The notes below the pieces were generated by a model. The model ran no database searches. It saw nothing but the letters and a program-made list of their open reading frames with translations, and had not been told where the DNA came from. The position numbers and the translations under genes were made by a program. A DNA stretch of 64,000 nt, taken from the NCBI GenBank assembly GCA_020747065.1, contig JAGMVK010000020.1:1054001-1118000 (forward strand), given 5' to 3'. Source of the stretch: Cadophora sp. MPI-SDFR-AT-0126 (lineage: Eukaryota; Ascomycota; Leotiomycetes; Helotiales; Ploettnerulaceae). Below are positions 1 through 13,514 of the stretch, piece by piece (position 1 is the first letter of the stretch; each line of letters starts with the position of its first letter).

Positions 1-2870
1 GCCGTGACCTCTACCAAAATATTGTGAGGCATCTATTTTCATTTTCAGCTTTGTCTTTGAACTGGAGACGGAATGGAGAGCAGTAACAGTGAGTATGGAG
101 GTATGGAGGCAAGGTCTCAGAATTGATCGTCAATGTCTCTGTCGTCCGCATCCTACATATGTATGTAACTCAGACAAAGGCGCGTTTGTTTGATCACAAT
201 ACCCGTAAGTCCAAGAGCAGGTGTGAACTTCCGCGGAGATTTTGAACTTACGACATATTGCTCAGCCAACTGATTCTCGAGAGAGATCTAAATACTTTGG
301 TGTCAGCGACATATCCGTAACGCTAGATGAGGTGATGTGAGTGTGGTAATGGAGAAAGTGGTTCAGATTTTGGAAAAAAGATTATGCTAATGTCATTTAC
401 CCAGAGCCGGGCGTCGAAGAAAAGCAGTGTGATATTTGGTGATCATCATGGTATTATATGATACATTTAGGCAATTTTGTGTTGAGAAGGGATGAGGGAG
501 CTTACTTCTTTGATGAGGAGAGAGAATTTATGAATTTCGAGAAGGATGATCTGAGTATTCAATCGTCAGCTAGTCTTGCAGAGTGAGGAGGGAAGAATGA
601 CTTGAGGGAGGAAGGGTAGGTAGGTTAGTGAGACAGTTGTCTCCTCATTTGTGTCAAGCATTGGAAGAATAATAACATTATACTGTCAAAGCATCGTGGC
701 GTTAATCGAACATCGCGAGATGCTCATACGAAACTATTGAACTTAGTGGCGGCGTATTCGATATCGAGTTTGAGGTGTTGAATGCTGAGGGCGAAGGCTT
801 TCAAGGGACATGTTAGTAGGCAATCGGCTGAGTTTGAGGTGGGGTAGAAGAGAGCGAGATCGTATCTCAGGATGAGAAACATTAGCTTCTGGTCTTCATA
901 CTACAAGGCAGTTCAGAGCCTCTAGCTATTGTACCATCATGTGAACAACTCGAAAACATTTCAAGGAGATGGTGAAGAAGCGTACTTCCATTGACTTGTC
1001 CATTGTCACTTTACTTTCCCACACCACCTTCTGGAAAGAAGTGTTGGGCATGACCTCTCTTTGAAATGTTGAGAATGCTGCCAACCAATGGGGAACAATC
1101 AGCCAATGTCAAACTCAAAGTTGCTCCCTGGCCGGCATTGTCTATCAGGGATCTACGAGATACAGTTGTGAGCAAACTAGTCTTGAAAAACGGTGTTTGA
1201 AAAAGAGAGAGTATTATGTATGTGATCAGAAAGAGAGTTTGAAAAAGTCATGAGTGCAAACGCATCAAAAGATGTCATAGAATGTACGGTATGTTCATCA
1301 TATGAGATGGATTTATTGAGGAATTCACGAAAGAAATTTGTGGTTGGACTTATTCTATAGAGCCATGAGAGTCAGTATAGCATGGTTTCGTGTCTGGTCT
1401 CAGAGTCTTTTTGATGTTGATGATGGACTGGACTGTAAGGAAATCGAAGAGAGAAAGAGGAGCTTGCTTGGCGAGGGGGCTTGAAATTTTGAGGACGGTC
1501 TCGCTTCGGGCCGTCGTAGTATTTGGCAGTGAGAGAGTATGTAGAAGGTAATGCGATGCCATGGATAACTAGAAAAATTTGTTGCAATAGTATTAATGAA
1601 TTTTGAGGACTGATTTCTGAGTATTTTTGGAGGAGAGATGTGTGAACTGACGAGGAAGAAGAGAAGAATAAGCAAACGCTATACAAGAGAGAAGTTCGAG
1701 CAGGTAAGTTTCAGAGATCTGATAGATCGGATAGTGTATGAAAGTCGGTGAGCATCAGTGCAGCCAATGAGGGTGCTCCATAAGAAGGTTGTGGTGATAG
1801 AATGTTGTTGGCGTGGCCTGTCGATGGGCTGATCGCAAACGAATTGTTTACAAATGGGCTAGCGCCAATATTGCGAGAGCATCACCTTAACCGAACATGG
1901 GTTCTTGCAGCCACATGAAAGGCACTCACAACTCGAGAAGCTGTGATACAAGCAGTATATCCGTGTAATAACTTTCTTCACCGGGACTGGGATCACAATT
2001 GTATTCGTCGCGTTCCTATTTTCCTTGCATGGTCGCTTGTGCTCGTCCGTTTGAGCCCCTAAGCAGGTAATCATGCGGGGTTGCACCGCACTTTCCGCGG
2101 CCAATTGACTTTCTATTAGAACTCTATTCGAGGACACCCAGTTAAGGACTGTAGTTGAGTTGTGCAGATAGGGCAACAAAATTACCCTTCATGAATTTGC
2201 GTAGCTAGCTAGACATTGCCCATTTCATAATGGAAAGCCTGTGTTTACTCACCAGTCCTGCTTGCTTCACTCGCGTCTCCCATGACTGCAACAAGGTTTG
2301 GTTGACAAAGGACTATCAACAAAGCTTATGATACGCTTGAAAAGGCTTATGGGGGGTCGTAAGGAATTATTCTTGGGGCTGCTCCTCCTTAGCAGTGGGA
2401 CGATTCCAGCGTCTCCATTGCACAAGCTGTGAGGCTCTGGCTCGGCCTCCTGCGTATATGTCTCGCTTAAAATTTGGCAGGTTATCGGACGTGCTAAGTT
2501 ATCGTTAGGCGAGGTGACTGAGTCGCATGATGGGACAAGGAAATGGAGTAGATCTGCTTGCATAGCAAGACAGATGGGCTATTGGAAATCGATAAAAGTC
2601 CCCGTGCTCAGAGCATGTTTCAATAGTATGATGCAATGAACGAGAGTAATATTTCAAACCTATCTACAGTCTTGTATTTTCGGTTATTTTCCGCCATATT
2701 TACATCCTTCCATCAAAGAACCTCTGAATTCCAGCATCAAAAAACATGAAATGAATGAAGTGTTGAAACCACCGCGATAAAGCCCGTACCAGCCCCATAA
2801 GCCACCTATGTACAGTCTCTGACTCCCCGGGAGAAGCTTCGGGTACCTGACAATACTCATGCTTTTTCAT
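1..2870. other. Gene-poor left flank
   Basis: I find no convincing coding region in this stretch. The open frames are short, overlap on both strands and show no recognisable domain or splice pattern. Some minus-strand GTAAG-like and TAG-like sites occur between 1 and 600, so it may hold the 5' part or untranslated exons of a gene lying to the left. I cannot support a model. Confidence 0.4.
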
Positions 2871-4490
2871 TTAGGTGGCAGTAAATGTCGAGCCGATAGG
2901 TCCAAACTTGATGTTCGAGTAGGTGACTGAAGAACCAGGAGACGCAGCTTCGACCTCAGCAGGGACCCCGGAGGTGACAGGGCAAGTGCCACGCTCGGCA
3001 CCGAGCGCCGTAGAGTCAATTGGGTATGTCGAGTCGAGCCAGAGCATGTTGGCATAATGATCGTCCCACACAGACATGACAAGGACCATGCCTGCTTTCA
3101 GCGCCTTGCCCATGCCCTCCAATCCACCGAGAGTCTTGAACTTATAATTGTCCCCGAATGCAGCCTTTTGTGCGTCGCAGAACTGGGTTGTGATCGAGTT
3201 GCCGGTAACATTGGGAATGAGTGACTGCGAGTTGGGGATGAGCTTGTTGTCCTGGACGTAGAAGCGTTTGATTTCTGTGAGTGGGTCGCCGATGAACTGG
3301 GTGACGACTGTGAACTTCTTCTTGGTATCTACAGTCATGCCTGGACCGTAGAAACTCTTGTCACCCCTATGCACCACATGATTAGCTCTTGATCTGGAGA
3401 AAAGATCCATAGAGTGGCGCGTGAAATGAGGTCGAGCCTCAAGAAAGACTTACATGCGGTAAGAGTTGAAATCGCATCCATCAGGATCACACACTCCAGA
3501 GTACCGGTCTGCGGAGTACGTTCCACCGCAGCTGTCACCGTTACAGCTGCTTTGGCCAATTGGGTCACAAGTATGAGGTGTATAAGCAGCCGAGATAGAG
3601 TTTGCTTCCCAGATATCCATTTCTGAGCAACAGGAACCGTGATCTCCCACACCAGCATTGGGATCGTTACTCGAAGGCTTCCAGCCAGCGACGTTTGCCT
3701 GTAGGGATCAGCTTGGAGTCCCAAGATTCATCGTGTTGACGCTACCTCTCCGTTGATAAACTTCAGATCACGAGGGCATTGTGCATCACAATATCCAGTC
3801 CCTGGGTAAGATAGTCAGCGGACTGATTTCTTCTATCTGTATCCATAGTACGACAACAACTATCAACCCAGACCAGTGTCGCAAATCGGGCGTGGTGAAT
3901 GGTAGCATCGCGATCAAAAACTTACCATATTTCGCTCCAGCTTTGTTGTTGGGATATTTGCCCATTCCACCATCTTTGTCCATGGAAACGAAATAGAGAG
4001 CGCCATTGAGACCGCAAGGGAGATTGGAGAGGTCGACGTCGAATGTAAACTCCTTGTTCAACAAGCTGAACATCTGGTAAGAGGTATCTGTCTCCATGAG
4101 ATACAAACGAGAACCGATGTTGGTCGCGTAAGATCCTTTGGTGAGGAAAGTAAGCTTCAGAGAGTTTCCGCTAGCGGTGGCACCATATGTAGCAGTGTAA
4201 TCAGCACCCTCGAGAGCGCAATTTGCTGCACAAGCTTTGTTGTCTGGGCAGAGAGAAGAACTCCACGTATTTCCATCATAGCAATTCGTATAGCTTCCAC
4301 TCTTTTTATCGTGGACCCACCTCCAGTTACTATCAATGACGACTTTCCCAGTCTTTGAGGTACAGCTTCCTTTTGCCGTGCACGTTTGCCAGGTCATGCT
4401 AGGATGTGTCTCGGTCTGTTGTGTGCCGACTTGTTGGCCCCGTATAACTGAGGCCACCAGCGAAGTAGCGAGAGCCAAACTGCGATACAT
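2871..4490 (-). CDS. Secreted GH7 cellobiohydrolase (cellulose 1,4-beta-cellobiosidase)
   Basis: Exported cellulase that should release cellobiose processively from cellulose chain ends. Four exons (4490-3926, 3801-3746, 3698-3454, 3366-2871) join to 453 aa with GT-AG introns. Residues 1 to about 18 form a signal peptide. The GH7 signature C-C-S-E-M-D-I-W-E lies at residues 230-238, giving the catalytic E233, D235 and E238 of the E-x-D-x-x-E motif. Many paired cysteines match the family. The protein stops directly after the catalytic fold at K-F-G-P-I-G-S-T, so there is no Ser/Thr linker or CBM1 cellulose-binding module. The start is the Met opening the signal peptide. In-frame residues further upstream (to 4604) lie over the TATA box and are untranslated. 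GH7 endoglucanase is the alternative; the overall length and the C-terminal segment fit a cellobiohydrolase better. Confidence 0.95.
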
Positions 4491-4566
4491 GATTCCGTGA
4501 TGAAAGATCTGGTGATTGAAGGATCGAAATGGACGGCTGGAGAGGATTTTTGTGGCCCGGGTCTGA

Positions 4567-4574
4567 CTTATATA
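4567..4574 (-). promoter_or_regulatory. TATA box of the GH7 gene
   Basis: On the minus strand the sequence reads TATATAAG about 80 bases upstream of the GH7 start codon. This is a normal distance for a strongly induced fungal secreted-enzyme gene. Assigned by position and match only. Confidence 0.55.
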
Positions 4575-7500
4575 TTCTCTGGGTGTCGATCTAGAGACCG
4601 GCATGGCCTACCATCAAATGAGATCCAAGGGACGAGGCGGTTCGACGGCAGAGCTGTCCTTACAGCCGTGGAGATCTACTCGCAGTAGTAGATAGATTAC
4701 TTTCTCCGGCTTAGCAAAGACATAATTAATAGGAAGTTCCGCAGTAGAGATGGTCTCGCTTGAGCCACCATTTCTGGGTATGTACCAGTAAGATTCTTGT
4801 ACGCTTCTTTGCATATTGCCTGTATGAGATTGATAGAAGCAAAGTCGCAAAGGATACGGAGGGCATTAGTGGACCATAGATAGAATCATTCGATATTTTC
4901 CCGGTCAGAGTGTGTGCAAGCGAGGAAGAAAGAAAATCCACCGAATGATATTAAGTTTCTGGATTACGGACGTCGGAGCGGAACGATATTGATGAACATC
5001 CTGACCAGCATTCAGATGAACTGCAAGGGGTGAGCGGACCGAAGACGAGATCGAGGGGTATTGCAATATTCCCCCGCAATTTCCATTCTTGGAAGCTGGC
5101 CCAGCTGACAAGTCAGGTCTGCCTCCTTCCCAACTGAAAGAGGGAAAACAGAGACTAGTAGGAAGCTAGAATCTAGAGTGAGCAGCTTTCAAGCGATCAT
5201 TATATTACTTGATATGCGCTGTCAAAAGAATCAAGATGTCGAGAATCAACAGAAGCGAGATTTCGAGGACTCAAATTGTAGCTTCAGCCATCATAGAGCG
5301 TCTGCGGCAATCAACAAAGACGATAGCGGAATTTGGCTTCTCAAATGCTTTTACGCTAGTAAAATGTAGCAGTAAAGGCAATACTTCTGGTGATTCACGT
5401 ATCTTCTAGCGCTTCACAACCAGGATTTGAGGGTCAAATGGGTTTGTAAAAGTACAGTATCATTGCCGTTCTGCCCGGTTCCGCTCAGACGCAGACAGGG
5501 AACACTTGCCAAGAACACTCCCGCAGCGAAATCTGCTTTCCAGAACTTTGAACAGAGCTAGGAAACACTCATCAAGAACTTATACATTGGCCAATATATG
5601 GCGCAAGAGCAAGTGACAACATTGTCGCAGGCACAGCCCACTTAGGCATGTCTTGAGGTCCACGGAAATATTCTCCAACAAGGCCGGTGACCTTCAAGAA
5701 ACAATACCGGATAAACAATAAACCATGTAATCGACACTCCAAAAGGGGCGCGCGCAAAGGAAGTACGATGGCCTATCACAAATTCAGTCAGTCAATCATT
5801 TTCAACAAGAGAAGTCGTCGAACAGATGATCTGATGTTCCATCTGAGACGTCGTGGCAAGTCAGGGGCGAGAACAAAGTAAGTCTGATTAGCCTCAAAAG
5901 GTACCAAAGGGCCGATCGCATTGCCGTACAAACCGTACCTTTGCATCGCCTGAGTGATCGTCGTGATGGTGTGTTGCACATGAGGACCTGTGGTTGAGAG
6001 GTCGTTGATGATGCGGGGTCGGCATATTGCCTGCATGATGCAGTGGCATCGGCAGATTTAACGTTTTGTGGAGCGAAGCTGCCATATTGGGGTTAATGAA
6101 AGGAGGATAAGCTGTCCAGCTTGAATGGCGTTGCGCCACTCTTGTCGGAAACGTTTATGAACAACCTGGACATTTTGCTAAGCTAGTGAGCAGTATTCTA
6201 CTGTCAATTACTGGAAGTTTCTGAAGACTTTCTGAAATATGTAGTGACTATACTGGCCATATGCTCAACTCAAATCCTTCGGCGCCTGGGGGTGCTTCGG
6301 CTCGATTGATGTGGAATGGTAGGCGATTAACTCATCAAGGAAACAATTGGCAGAAGCTTAATCGGATGTTGCACTGTCTTTACCCCGGGCAATATCAGCA
6401 CAAATATTATACCATGGGTATTTCCAAACGAACTCCAGATATCACTGGACTCGAGGATTTGATTCGACACCACCAGACTTCTGCATAAATAAAAAAATGA
6501 ATTTCCATACCCACCATCAGCTTACAGCCAAAATGAGGGGCATTATCATCTTCCTTAAACAATTTAAACCACTGGGAAATATCTTGGAGAAGATCTCAAG
6601 TCCCGAGTGTTGCACCGCCCCAATAAATTTCATGCATGCATGCTGGATAATACCCCACCCCAGATATAAGATAAGCAGGCGCCACGGCTGAACCCCAAAC
6701 TCGGAAGATATCGAATAGTCTTCGAAATGGAAGCACTGTCACCGAAATTGCCTTGAGTGGGTCAGGTGCTTCTCCTATTGAGCTTGGAAGACGTCTATTC
6801 CTGCTGGATCTCGTTGAACAGATCTTGGGGACCTGCACGATGTAGAACCTATTCCACGCGATTGTGATTCGGGGATTGAAGTAATGCATATCGCAGCTGG
6901 GGCTGAGGTATATGCATTAAAGAGCAAGTTTATGGCATCTAATTTGGTAGTCGCTTAAGCTTTTTGTTTAAAGTCTTGAAATAAGGAGACGACTTTCACC
7001 GAGGATACCTTCGGTAGGGAGACGCGAAGAGAATCCGCTATCTCCCGATAACGGTGATATGCCGGATACTGAATATACGATGGACGGCCTGAGATTAGCT
7101 AAACACAAAGCAGCAATACCCTATATCTCTTCAAGCAAAACTGCACACTCCCTCACATAACTTAGCCTGGGCACAACGGACCCAAGACCTTACCACTATG
7201 ACGATAACCTGCTCGTCCCATGCTTTCAACGACCTTCAAATCACCCATGGCCCGGAAATCCCCCAAGCGCATTTACATTGCAAGGTCTTTGATTCCAAGA
7301 AATTGGGCGGGGTATCCCCCTCGTCGCTTGTAATATATGGAGAGTCGCTACCCCGCTTACACAATATAAACATTCTGCCGGATTAATGAAACTTGCGAGT
7401 ACAGCGAGATACTTGGTACGACACTGTATTAAACGTGGGAGTGACAGTGGGAACGATGGCCATACCATGGTAGTCTTTCGACCTGGAAAGTGGCTCTGGA

Positions 7501-9401
7501 AGAAGAGGCAGGTGCTCGACGATATGGCTTGGCAGGATGACTTCTGGTCACTGATGATGGGAGAATATCATCGTTCGAGAAAGCCAGAGTCGTATAATAT
7601 TGTAATGATCACTAGTACACTGAGGTGACGAGACACGCTGGCGATACCCTGGCGATCCTCTGGCGAAGGGCAGAATAACAATAGACTAATTGCTAAGGAA
7701 GGAAGACTCCCTTTAAAGCTTCCTGCCTATATACACTGAATAAGGGGTCGCTGACGCGTTCCTGAGCACGGGCCATTACAAATATGGCGTTACAATCATC
7801 TAATATTTTTGAGAAAAGCAAAAACATTGACAAAGAAAGAGCAGTACCTCATCGAGTGAGGAAGTCGTCGCAAGAAACTGAAAGCGTCATGTACCATACC
7901 GTAAACAAATGTACAATAACTAGAATCTCAACTCTTAACACCCCAACGCTCGAGATCCGACATGTGAACGCTACATTGTGTGCCAGGATCGGGCGTATGA
8001 GTTGCTTTCGGCGTCGTAGGCTCTATGAGGAGCACATATCATGGATATTATTCCAATCGACGACACAACGATTCAAGATCCGATACAGGGACTCGACGGA
8101 GAACCAGACCAGATACGATCAAGATATGAAGACAGAATGTCGCAGAGGGATCGTAGATGAGAGGTATCTTATCTAATTAGCTGCTGGCACAGTCGTAGAT
8201 AGCTGTCTCTGTTTCGAAGATGTCGTCTTTCGGAGCTTGCTTTGGAGTGGCCGAGCAGATATCTACCTTCAAGCCAGTTACTTTTTCGTGATACTGCCGA
8301 CACGCCAGCGACTCTCATTAATACATCTGAGATTTGAGACTCATGATAGCCTAGATAATCACAAGCTTAATAGCCATAGAAATAGAGAAGCTGGACAGAG
8401 TCATTGGAAACAAGCGAGGACCATGTCACGACATGACATGGAGTTCCAGGCAACTGACCAACCTGAATGGAGGCCGAGGGCACGGCCGAGTGCACCCATT
8501 TCTTTGCTCTTGGTATGATAACATTCCTGTGAAACCTAATATTGATAGGACCGAATCCAATCCGAGCCTTATGATCGAAGACATAACGGCAGTGAATGAC
8601 TCCGGCTAGACTCGTGCCATCGTCTGATGTCGATGCTTCGACAGGAGCTCGGCCTGCGATGACCGAACAAGGCGCAGAGTGACTTTTAAACATATGCAAC
8701 CCTCGCAAGCATGCTGCTCCACATTCCACAACCTCAAAAACTAAAGTTAAATCTGACCACAAAATGCGGGGAAGTTGTAGTTGTACACAGTGTTTACCGA
8801 GTTTCTCTCCGCCCCTTTTTCGTCCTCGCTTATGCTAATCGTTAAACAACATCGAGATCCCGCTCTTGTTCTGCGAAAGTCTGAGCTGCTCCATCAACCA
8901 GCCAGGTCACAGACTCTTGTAACGTTACAAACAGAATGAACAGTCTCGGACGCATCCTGACATAAATATCTCCCTTCCTCGACCCCGCAGAATCACGTGA
9001 TTATAATTCTGTGGCGCCCGGGAGGATCTGGTGATGCACAAACCCCGCGATGCAGGGTCTTGATTGGATCCTGTGCATGCTTTATGCAGAATGACCAGTG
9101 GACAAGCTTTTCGACTGAATCATGGGATATACTTCTGGAGTCATTTGTAAGACAAATTCTGTACCCCACATAAGATGTCGAGTCGTGAACAAAGGTAAAG
9201 GACAGGAGAATTCGAAACGACGCTTACTATGCGCGCCAATAGTTAGCCTCGGTACCATTACAACCATGTCCGAGCTTGAAAGGTCGACTGGTCAGGCGCC
9301 GGAATACGGATGGCGGACATAAAGACACGATATATTCCTTCACTTCATGGCGGGCCGTTTGATTGTCATAAACAACTTCTATTTAAACTTTTCATTTCGA
9401 A
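4575..9401. other. Long gene-poor interval between GH7 and GH27 genes
   Basis: Almost 5 kb without a gene I can support. The open frames are at most about 130 codons (for example 7784-8176 plus and 8367-8762 minus), have no recognisable domain and alternate freely between strands. The base composition is ordinary, without the extreme AT shift seen at 40.7-41.2 kb. It may hold untranslated regions, a non-coding RNA or decayed sequence. Confidence 0.4.
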
Positions 9402-10850
9402 ATGATGCTTCTCACTCTGGTCGCCCTGGCGGCGCTCCCTAGTGGAAATGCCTTGTTGCTCAGAGATAATGTGGTAAGTACCCATTCCACGTGCCCTCTC
9501 TTACCTGATGCTCATGATAATCATAGGGGAGACTCCCAGCGCTGGGCTGGAACTCGTGGAATGCGTATCACTGCGACATCGACGAGACCAAAGTCATGGC
9601 AGCTGCCAACCAAGTAGTCAAACTTGGACTCAAAGATGTCGGCTATGAATACATCAACAGTACCTCCCCACTCCTGTCCTCTATCAAATAACCACCATCA
9701 CTAACACCCATCCCAAGTCGACGACTGCTGGTCCGTCAAGTCAGGCCGCAACAAAACCACCAACCAAATAATGCCCGACCCCACCCGATTCCCCAGCGGA
9801 ATCAACGGCACCGCCCAAAAAATCCACGCCCTCGGTCTCAAAATCGGCATCTACTCCAGCGCCGGCACAGGCACATGCGCCGGGTATCCCGCCTCCCTAG
9901 GCTATGAATCCCTCGACGCAGCCACCTTTGCAAGCTGGGGCATCGACTACCTCAAGTACGACAACTGCTTCGTCCCGCAGGAATGGAACGATCAGTATTC
10001 CGCATGCGTGCCGGAGTTATCTGGAGGTCCGTACCCGAACGGCACGTGCCCGAACCTTGCGAATCCCGCGCCAAAGGGCTATGATTGGAGTAAATCCAAC
10101 TCGACGAAGCGGTACGATATCATGCGCGATGCGCTGCTGGCGCAGAATAGGACTATCCAGTACGCGATTTGCAATTGGGGTCTTGCGGGTGTGGATTCCT
10201 GGGGAAATGGAACCGGGAGCTCGTGGAGGAGTACGGGCGACATCGAACAGAATTGGGCGCGTACGGTCGAGATTCTTAATATGAATAGTTTTGCCCTGAA
10301 CAGTGTTGATTTCTGGGGGCATAATGATGCGGATATGCTCGAGGTGGGGAACGGGCAGTTGACGGATGCGGAATGTAGAAGTCATTTTGCTTTTTGGGCT
10401 GCCATGAAGAGCCCGTTGATTATAGGGACGGATTTGTCGGTGCTGAAGAAGAGTCTAGTGGATGTTCTGAAGAATAAGTTCTTGTTGGCTTTCAACCAGG
10501 ACGATGTGGTTGGGAAGCCGGCTGTGCCATACAAGTGGGGGACGAACCCGGATTGGACCTTCAATGCTACAAATCCAGCTGAGTATTGGAGTGGGAAGAG
10601 TAAGGATGGGACCTTGGTGCTGGCCTTTAATAGCTTGGGAATAAATGCCACGAGAGAAATCAAGTGGAGCGAGGTGCCGGAGTTGAAGGGTGGGGATAGG
10701 TGGATGGTCACAGATATTTGGAGTGGCAAGGCTTTGGGATGTGTTAAGGGAGGAATCAACGAGACAGTTCAAAGCCATGATACAATTGGTTACATGGTTG
10801 GCGAAGAGTGTGGAAAGGGGTACATGAAAGTCAAAAACCGGCCACAGTAG
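9402..10850 (+). CDS. Secreted GH27 alpha-galactosidase (melibiase)
   Basis: Exported enzyme removing terminal alpha-galactose from galacto-oligosaccharides or galactomannan. Three exons (9402-9473, 9527-9659, 9718-10850) join to 445 aa. A hydrophobic signal peptide covers about residues 1-18. The GH27 start of the barrel reads L-G-W-N-S-W-N, followed by D-D-C-W at residues 70-73. The nucleophile motif K-Y-D-N-C places Asp150. The acid/base motif [11 protein letters not shown] places Asp274. The C-terminal beta domain is present and the protein ends near the usual length for compact fungal members. Intron 1 falls right after the signal-peptide exon. A second Met codon directly follows the first, so either could be the start. 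Together with the GH7 gene it gives this flank a plant-polysaccharide-degrading character. Confidence 0.93.
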
Positions 10851-11086
10851 ATGACGAAAGACAGTTGCATATTTCGGTAGACTTGCATGTAAGGATCGAG
10901 AATCATAAAATGAGTTTAGAACCACTGAGCCATGGGAGGAGGTTGGCTTTCAACTCCAGGTCAAAAGAAAATCTGAGATCACGTCAAAGCTCAAGTATTA
11001 TGAGGTCTAAAACGAGCTCCCTAGGCCAGTAAGTACAATCCATAGCAAGAGAGCAATCACGCAGCCTTTCGCACGCACTTGCGCTA

Positions 11087-13138
11087 TCAGTAAATCACAA
11101 CATCCCTCAAATCTCCCAGCTTCAATCCCTCCCCATGCATCAGACCATGCACGTAACATTCCCCAACCAGCTGATACTTCCCTTCAAACTCACCATCCAC
11201 CTCACTAGGCCTCAACACAAACGGCGTCCTAGCACCCAGCACAACGGTAACACAATTCCCAACTGCCACTGTAAGAGGAACAAAGCCAAACCTCCCTCGG
11301 CTCGTAGCAACCAGCTTCCTCCCCACTCAATGCCCCGCAGCATGTTCGAAGAAATCTGTCGCCTTCGAGACAACTTCTGCGAACGTGTCGGCGCCTATAT
11401 ACGTCGTCTCCCGCTTATCAAGACCGAGGCCATGGAATTCAGAGAACCGAGTCATGTACTCTTGAAAGCTCACGAAAGCATCGCACATGTCCGAGCCAGG
11501 ACTCTCGATCTTCGTACCCTTCGTGTCAAGCACAGTATGTCCTTGGCCGACGACCAGGGTCTGCCAGAAAGCATCTGTTGTTATTTTGGCCGGGTACAAA
11601 GTGCAGGCGTTGTATGTATCTAGAAGCAGCTGGGCCTCTAAGTACCATTTTCGAAAGTGTTGGGCGGTATGTACCGTCTGTGCTGTCACGGTTATATTTT
11701 GGTTGCTGGTGAGAACAATGTCATCTAGTATAAGACCACTGATTGTGAGAAAATTTGTTGCTGTTGTTGCGGAGGTGTGGAAGGAGATATTTGCTGTCAA
11801 GGTTCCTGAAGCTGTGCAGAACATACGACCGGGACTGGAGGATGCTCTGGCGACTGAGAATGTCGTTTTAGTACGAAATTCGGCTTCATCCTCACCAGAG
11901 CCATAATAGTTTTCCCTCGCTCTGCATATTTTCTCAACATGACCAAGCAAAACAGCACACTTACTATTGTAATTGGGAACCCAGGATGGAACATCAAGCC
12001 TTCCGGAAGCGCATATTCCAGAATCACACAGCATCTGAGAGAATTATTTTTCAACATCAAGTATTTCGTTGTCTTGACATAGACATCTTCCGGCGTAGCA
12101 TTGTAGTCGGGTTTCTGCTCCTCATCCAAATCATCCGAGAACATGCCATAAATGCCATAGATGTTATCGCGCGGGTCCGTAGCGAACGTCTTGCCACAAA
12201 CCATGATCGCTTCCTCGAGATCGAGACTGGCAGCGCTTCCAGTGTTCGCGAGATGAAGTGAGTCCTGCAGGGCCACGACCGAGGCGATCATCAAGTACGC
12301 TCTGGGCACTATCTCTGAAGAAAAGGACTCCTTGCTTCCCGAGATCAGATAGCGGAGGGCCCGAAGCCGCTGTAAATGAGAGATGAAGCGCCAGAGATCC
12401 AGAAAAGGAATCTGCTGTTTACCAATGACCATGACCGTGTTCGTGGATAGGACGACTTCTTGGATGACCCAGATGCGGAAGAACCACGGTCTGTTGAAGA
12501 GGCGGCAAAGTGCCTTCTACTGTTTCTCTTTTGTCAGCTATTCGTCATGGACACTATCTTCCTGTGATAGCAAACGATCAAGAACGTATGATGTCAAAGA
12601 CCGAGCTGTGAAAGAAAGACCAAGAATCTACCTTGGCATGTCCCTGTGGAGCGTTGATACTGTCCAGGAACTTCTTAAGATCCCGGCTGTCGTTTAACGT
12701 TGATATTTTCAAGCACAGTGTTTTCAAAAGCGAAACAGCGGAGCTACTGCCTTCCGCCTCATTCCCAAGCCAAACATAAACAAGTCGAGCGCGCGAGTAA
12801 ATCCTTCCCATGTATCCTATCTGCCAAGACTTCTCCTCGTTGTCATTTTGATCAATGCAGAGAGCGTCAATCCAGATCCAGCGCTTGATCTTTGACATCA
12901 GCGAGTTCAATAAGTCATATACGCTTTCTGTGACTCTGTATAGCTTTTGGTTGAGCATAATCGTTCGCGCCAGAGATGGATCACCCGAACAATACGAAAT
13001 CGCCGTGTACCTAGGGCAATCCGGAGAGTCGATGGCAACGGGCTGAAGTTCGCACTTCAGATACTTGGATGAGTCGCCTCTGAGAAGCTTGAGCAGCCTT
13101 ATCTGGCCTGGCCGAAGAGCAGTGTGTTGAAATTCCAT
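11087..13138 (-). pseudogene. HET-domain (heterokaryon incompatibility) gene, disrupted
   Basis: HET proteins act in non-self recognition between fungal strains. From Met at 13138 the frame gives a HET block: Y-T-A-I-S-Y (with C-S-G in place of the usual W-G), then W-I-W-I-D-A-L-C-I-D-Q and V-W-L-G. After an intron at about 12632-12522 come W-V-I-Q-E-V-V and D-P-R-D-N-I-Y-G-I-Y-G. Two lesions follow. Near 12036-12045 the frame must shift by one base to pass from N-N-S-L-R into L-D-V-P-S-W-V-P-N-Y. At 11329-11327 an in-frame TGA splits the conserved C-terminal part, which otherwise runs on as G-R-K-L-V through P-F-V-L-R-P to G-E-C-Y-V-H-G-L-M. The short spacing leaves no room for ordinary introns at either lesion. 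Sequencing error remains possible, and the first intron's exact ends are uncertain. Confidence 0.7.
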
Positions 13139-13514
13139 GTTATGACCAACGAATGACGCTGTATAGGAAGAAATGGAGCGAGAATAGAACAGCGGCAAGT
13201 GCTCTCTACGGCGGGCAATTATGCGCATCAAAACGAAGCTAGTCCCTTTAATTGCTTGAATGCAGCTGCCTGCGGAAGGAATGACTTCAGTCAATATCCA
13301 TTCTCGGAGGAACAAACGCCACGGGGGCCTCAAGTATCAAGATTTTCCATTTTTATTTCCTTTCTATGTGATGCCCAATCCATTCACAGACGATCTATAG
13401 AATGCGCGCGACGCAACGCAACTCTGCTATCATGACAGCGATCTAAGCTCTCCAGCCCAGCGCAAAGAAAAATGTACTCAAACCATATCCACATCCACAT
13501 CCAAGCAGACAAGA
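13139..13514. other. Intergenic: HET pseudogene promoter and SSZ1 3' flank
   Basis: Nothing recognised. The segment lies between the start of the HET pseudogene and the stop codon of the SSZ1-like gene, both on the minus strand. Confidence 0.4.

Noticed and set aside
7784..8176. 130-codon plus-strand frame in the GH7-GH27 gap
   Set aside because: Composition is not protein-like, there is no domain or promoter feature, and the opposite strand is equally open nearby.
8367..8762. 131-codon minus-strand frame
   Set aside because: Some stretches look protein-like but no motif, start context or intron pattern supports it.
10382..10925. Long frames opposite the alpha-galactosidase
   Set aside because: They are shadows of the GC-rich coding strand; the plus-strand frame carries the catalytic motifs.
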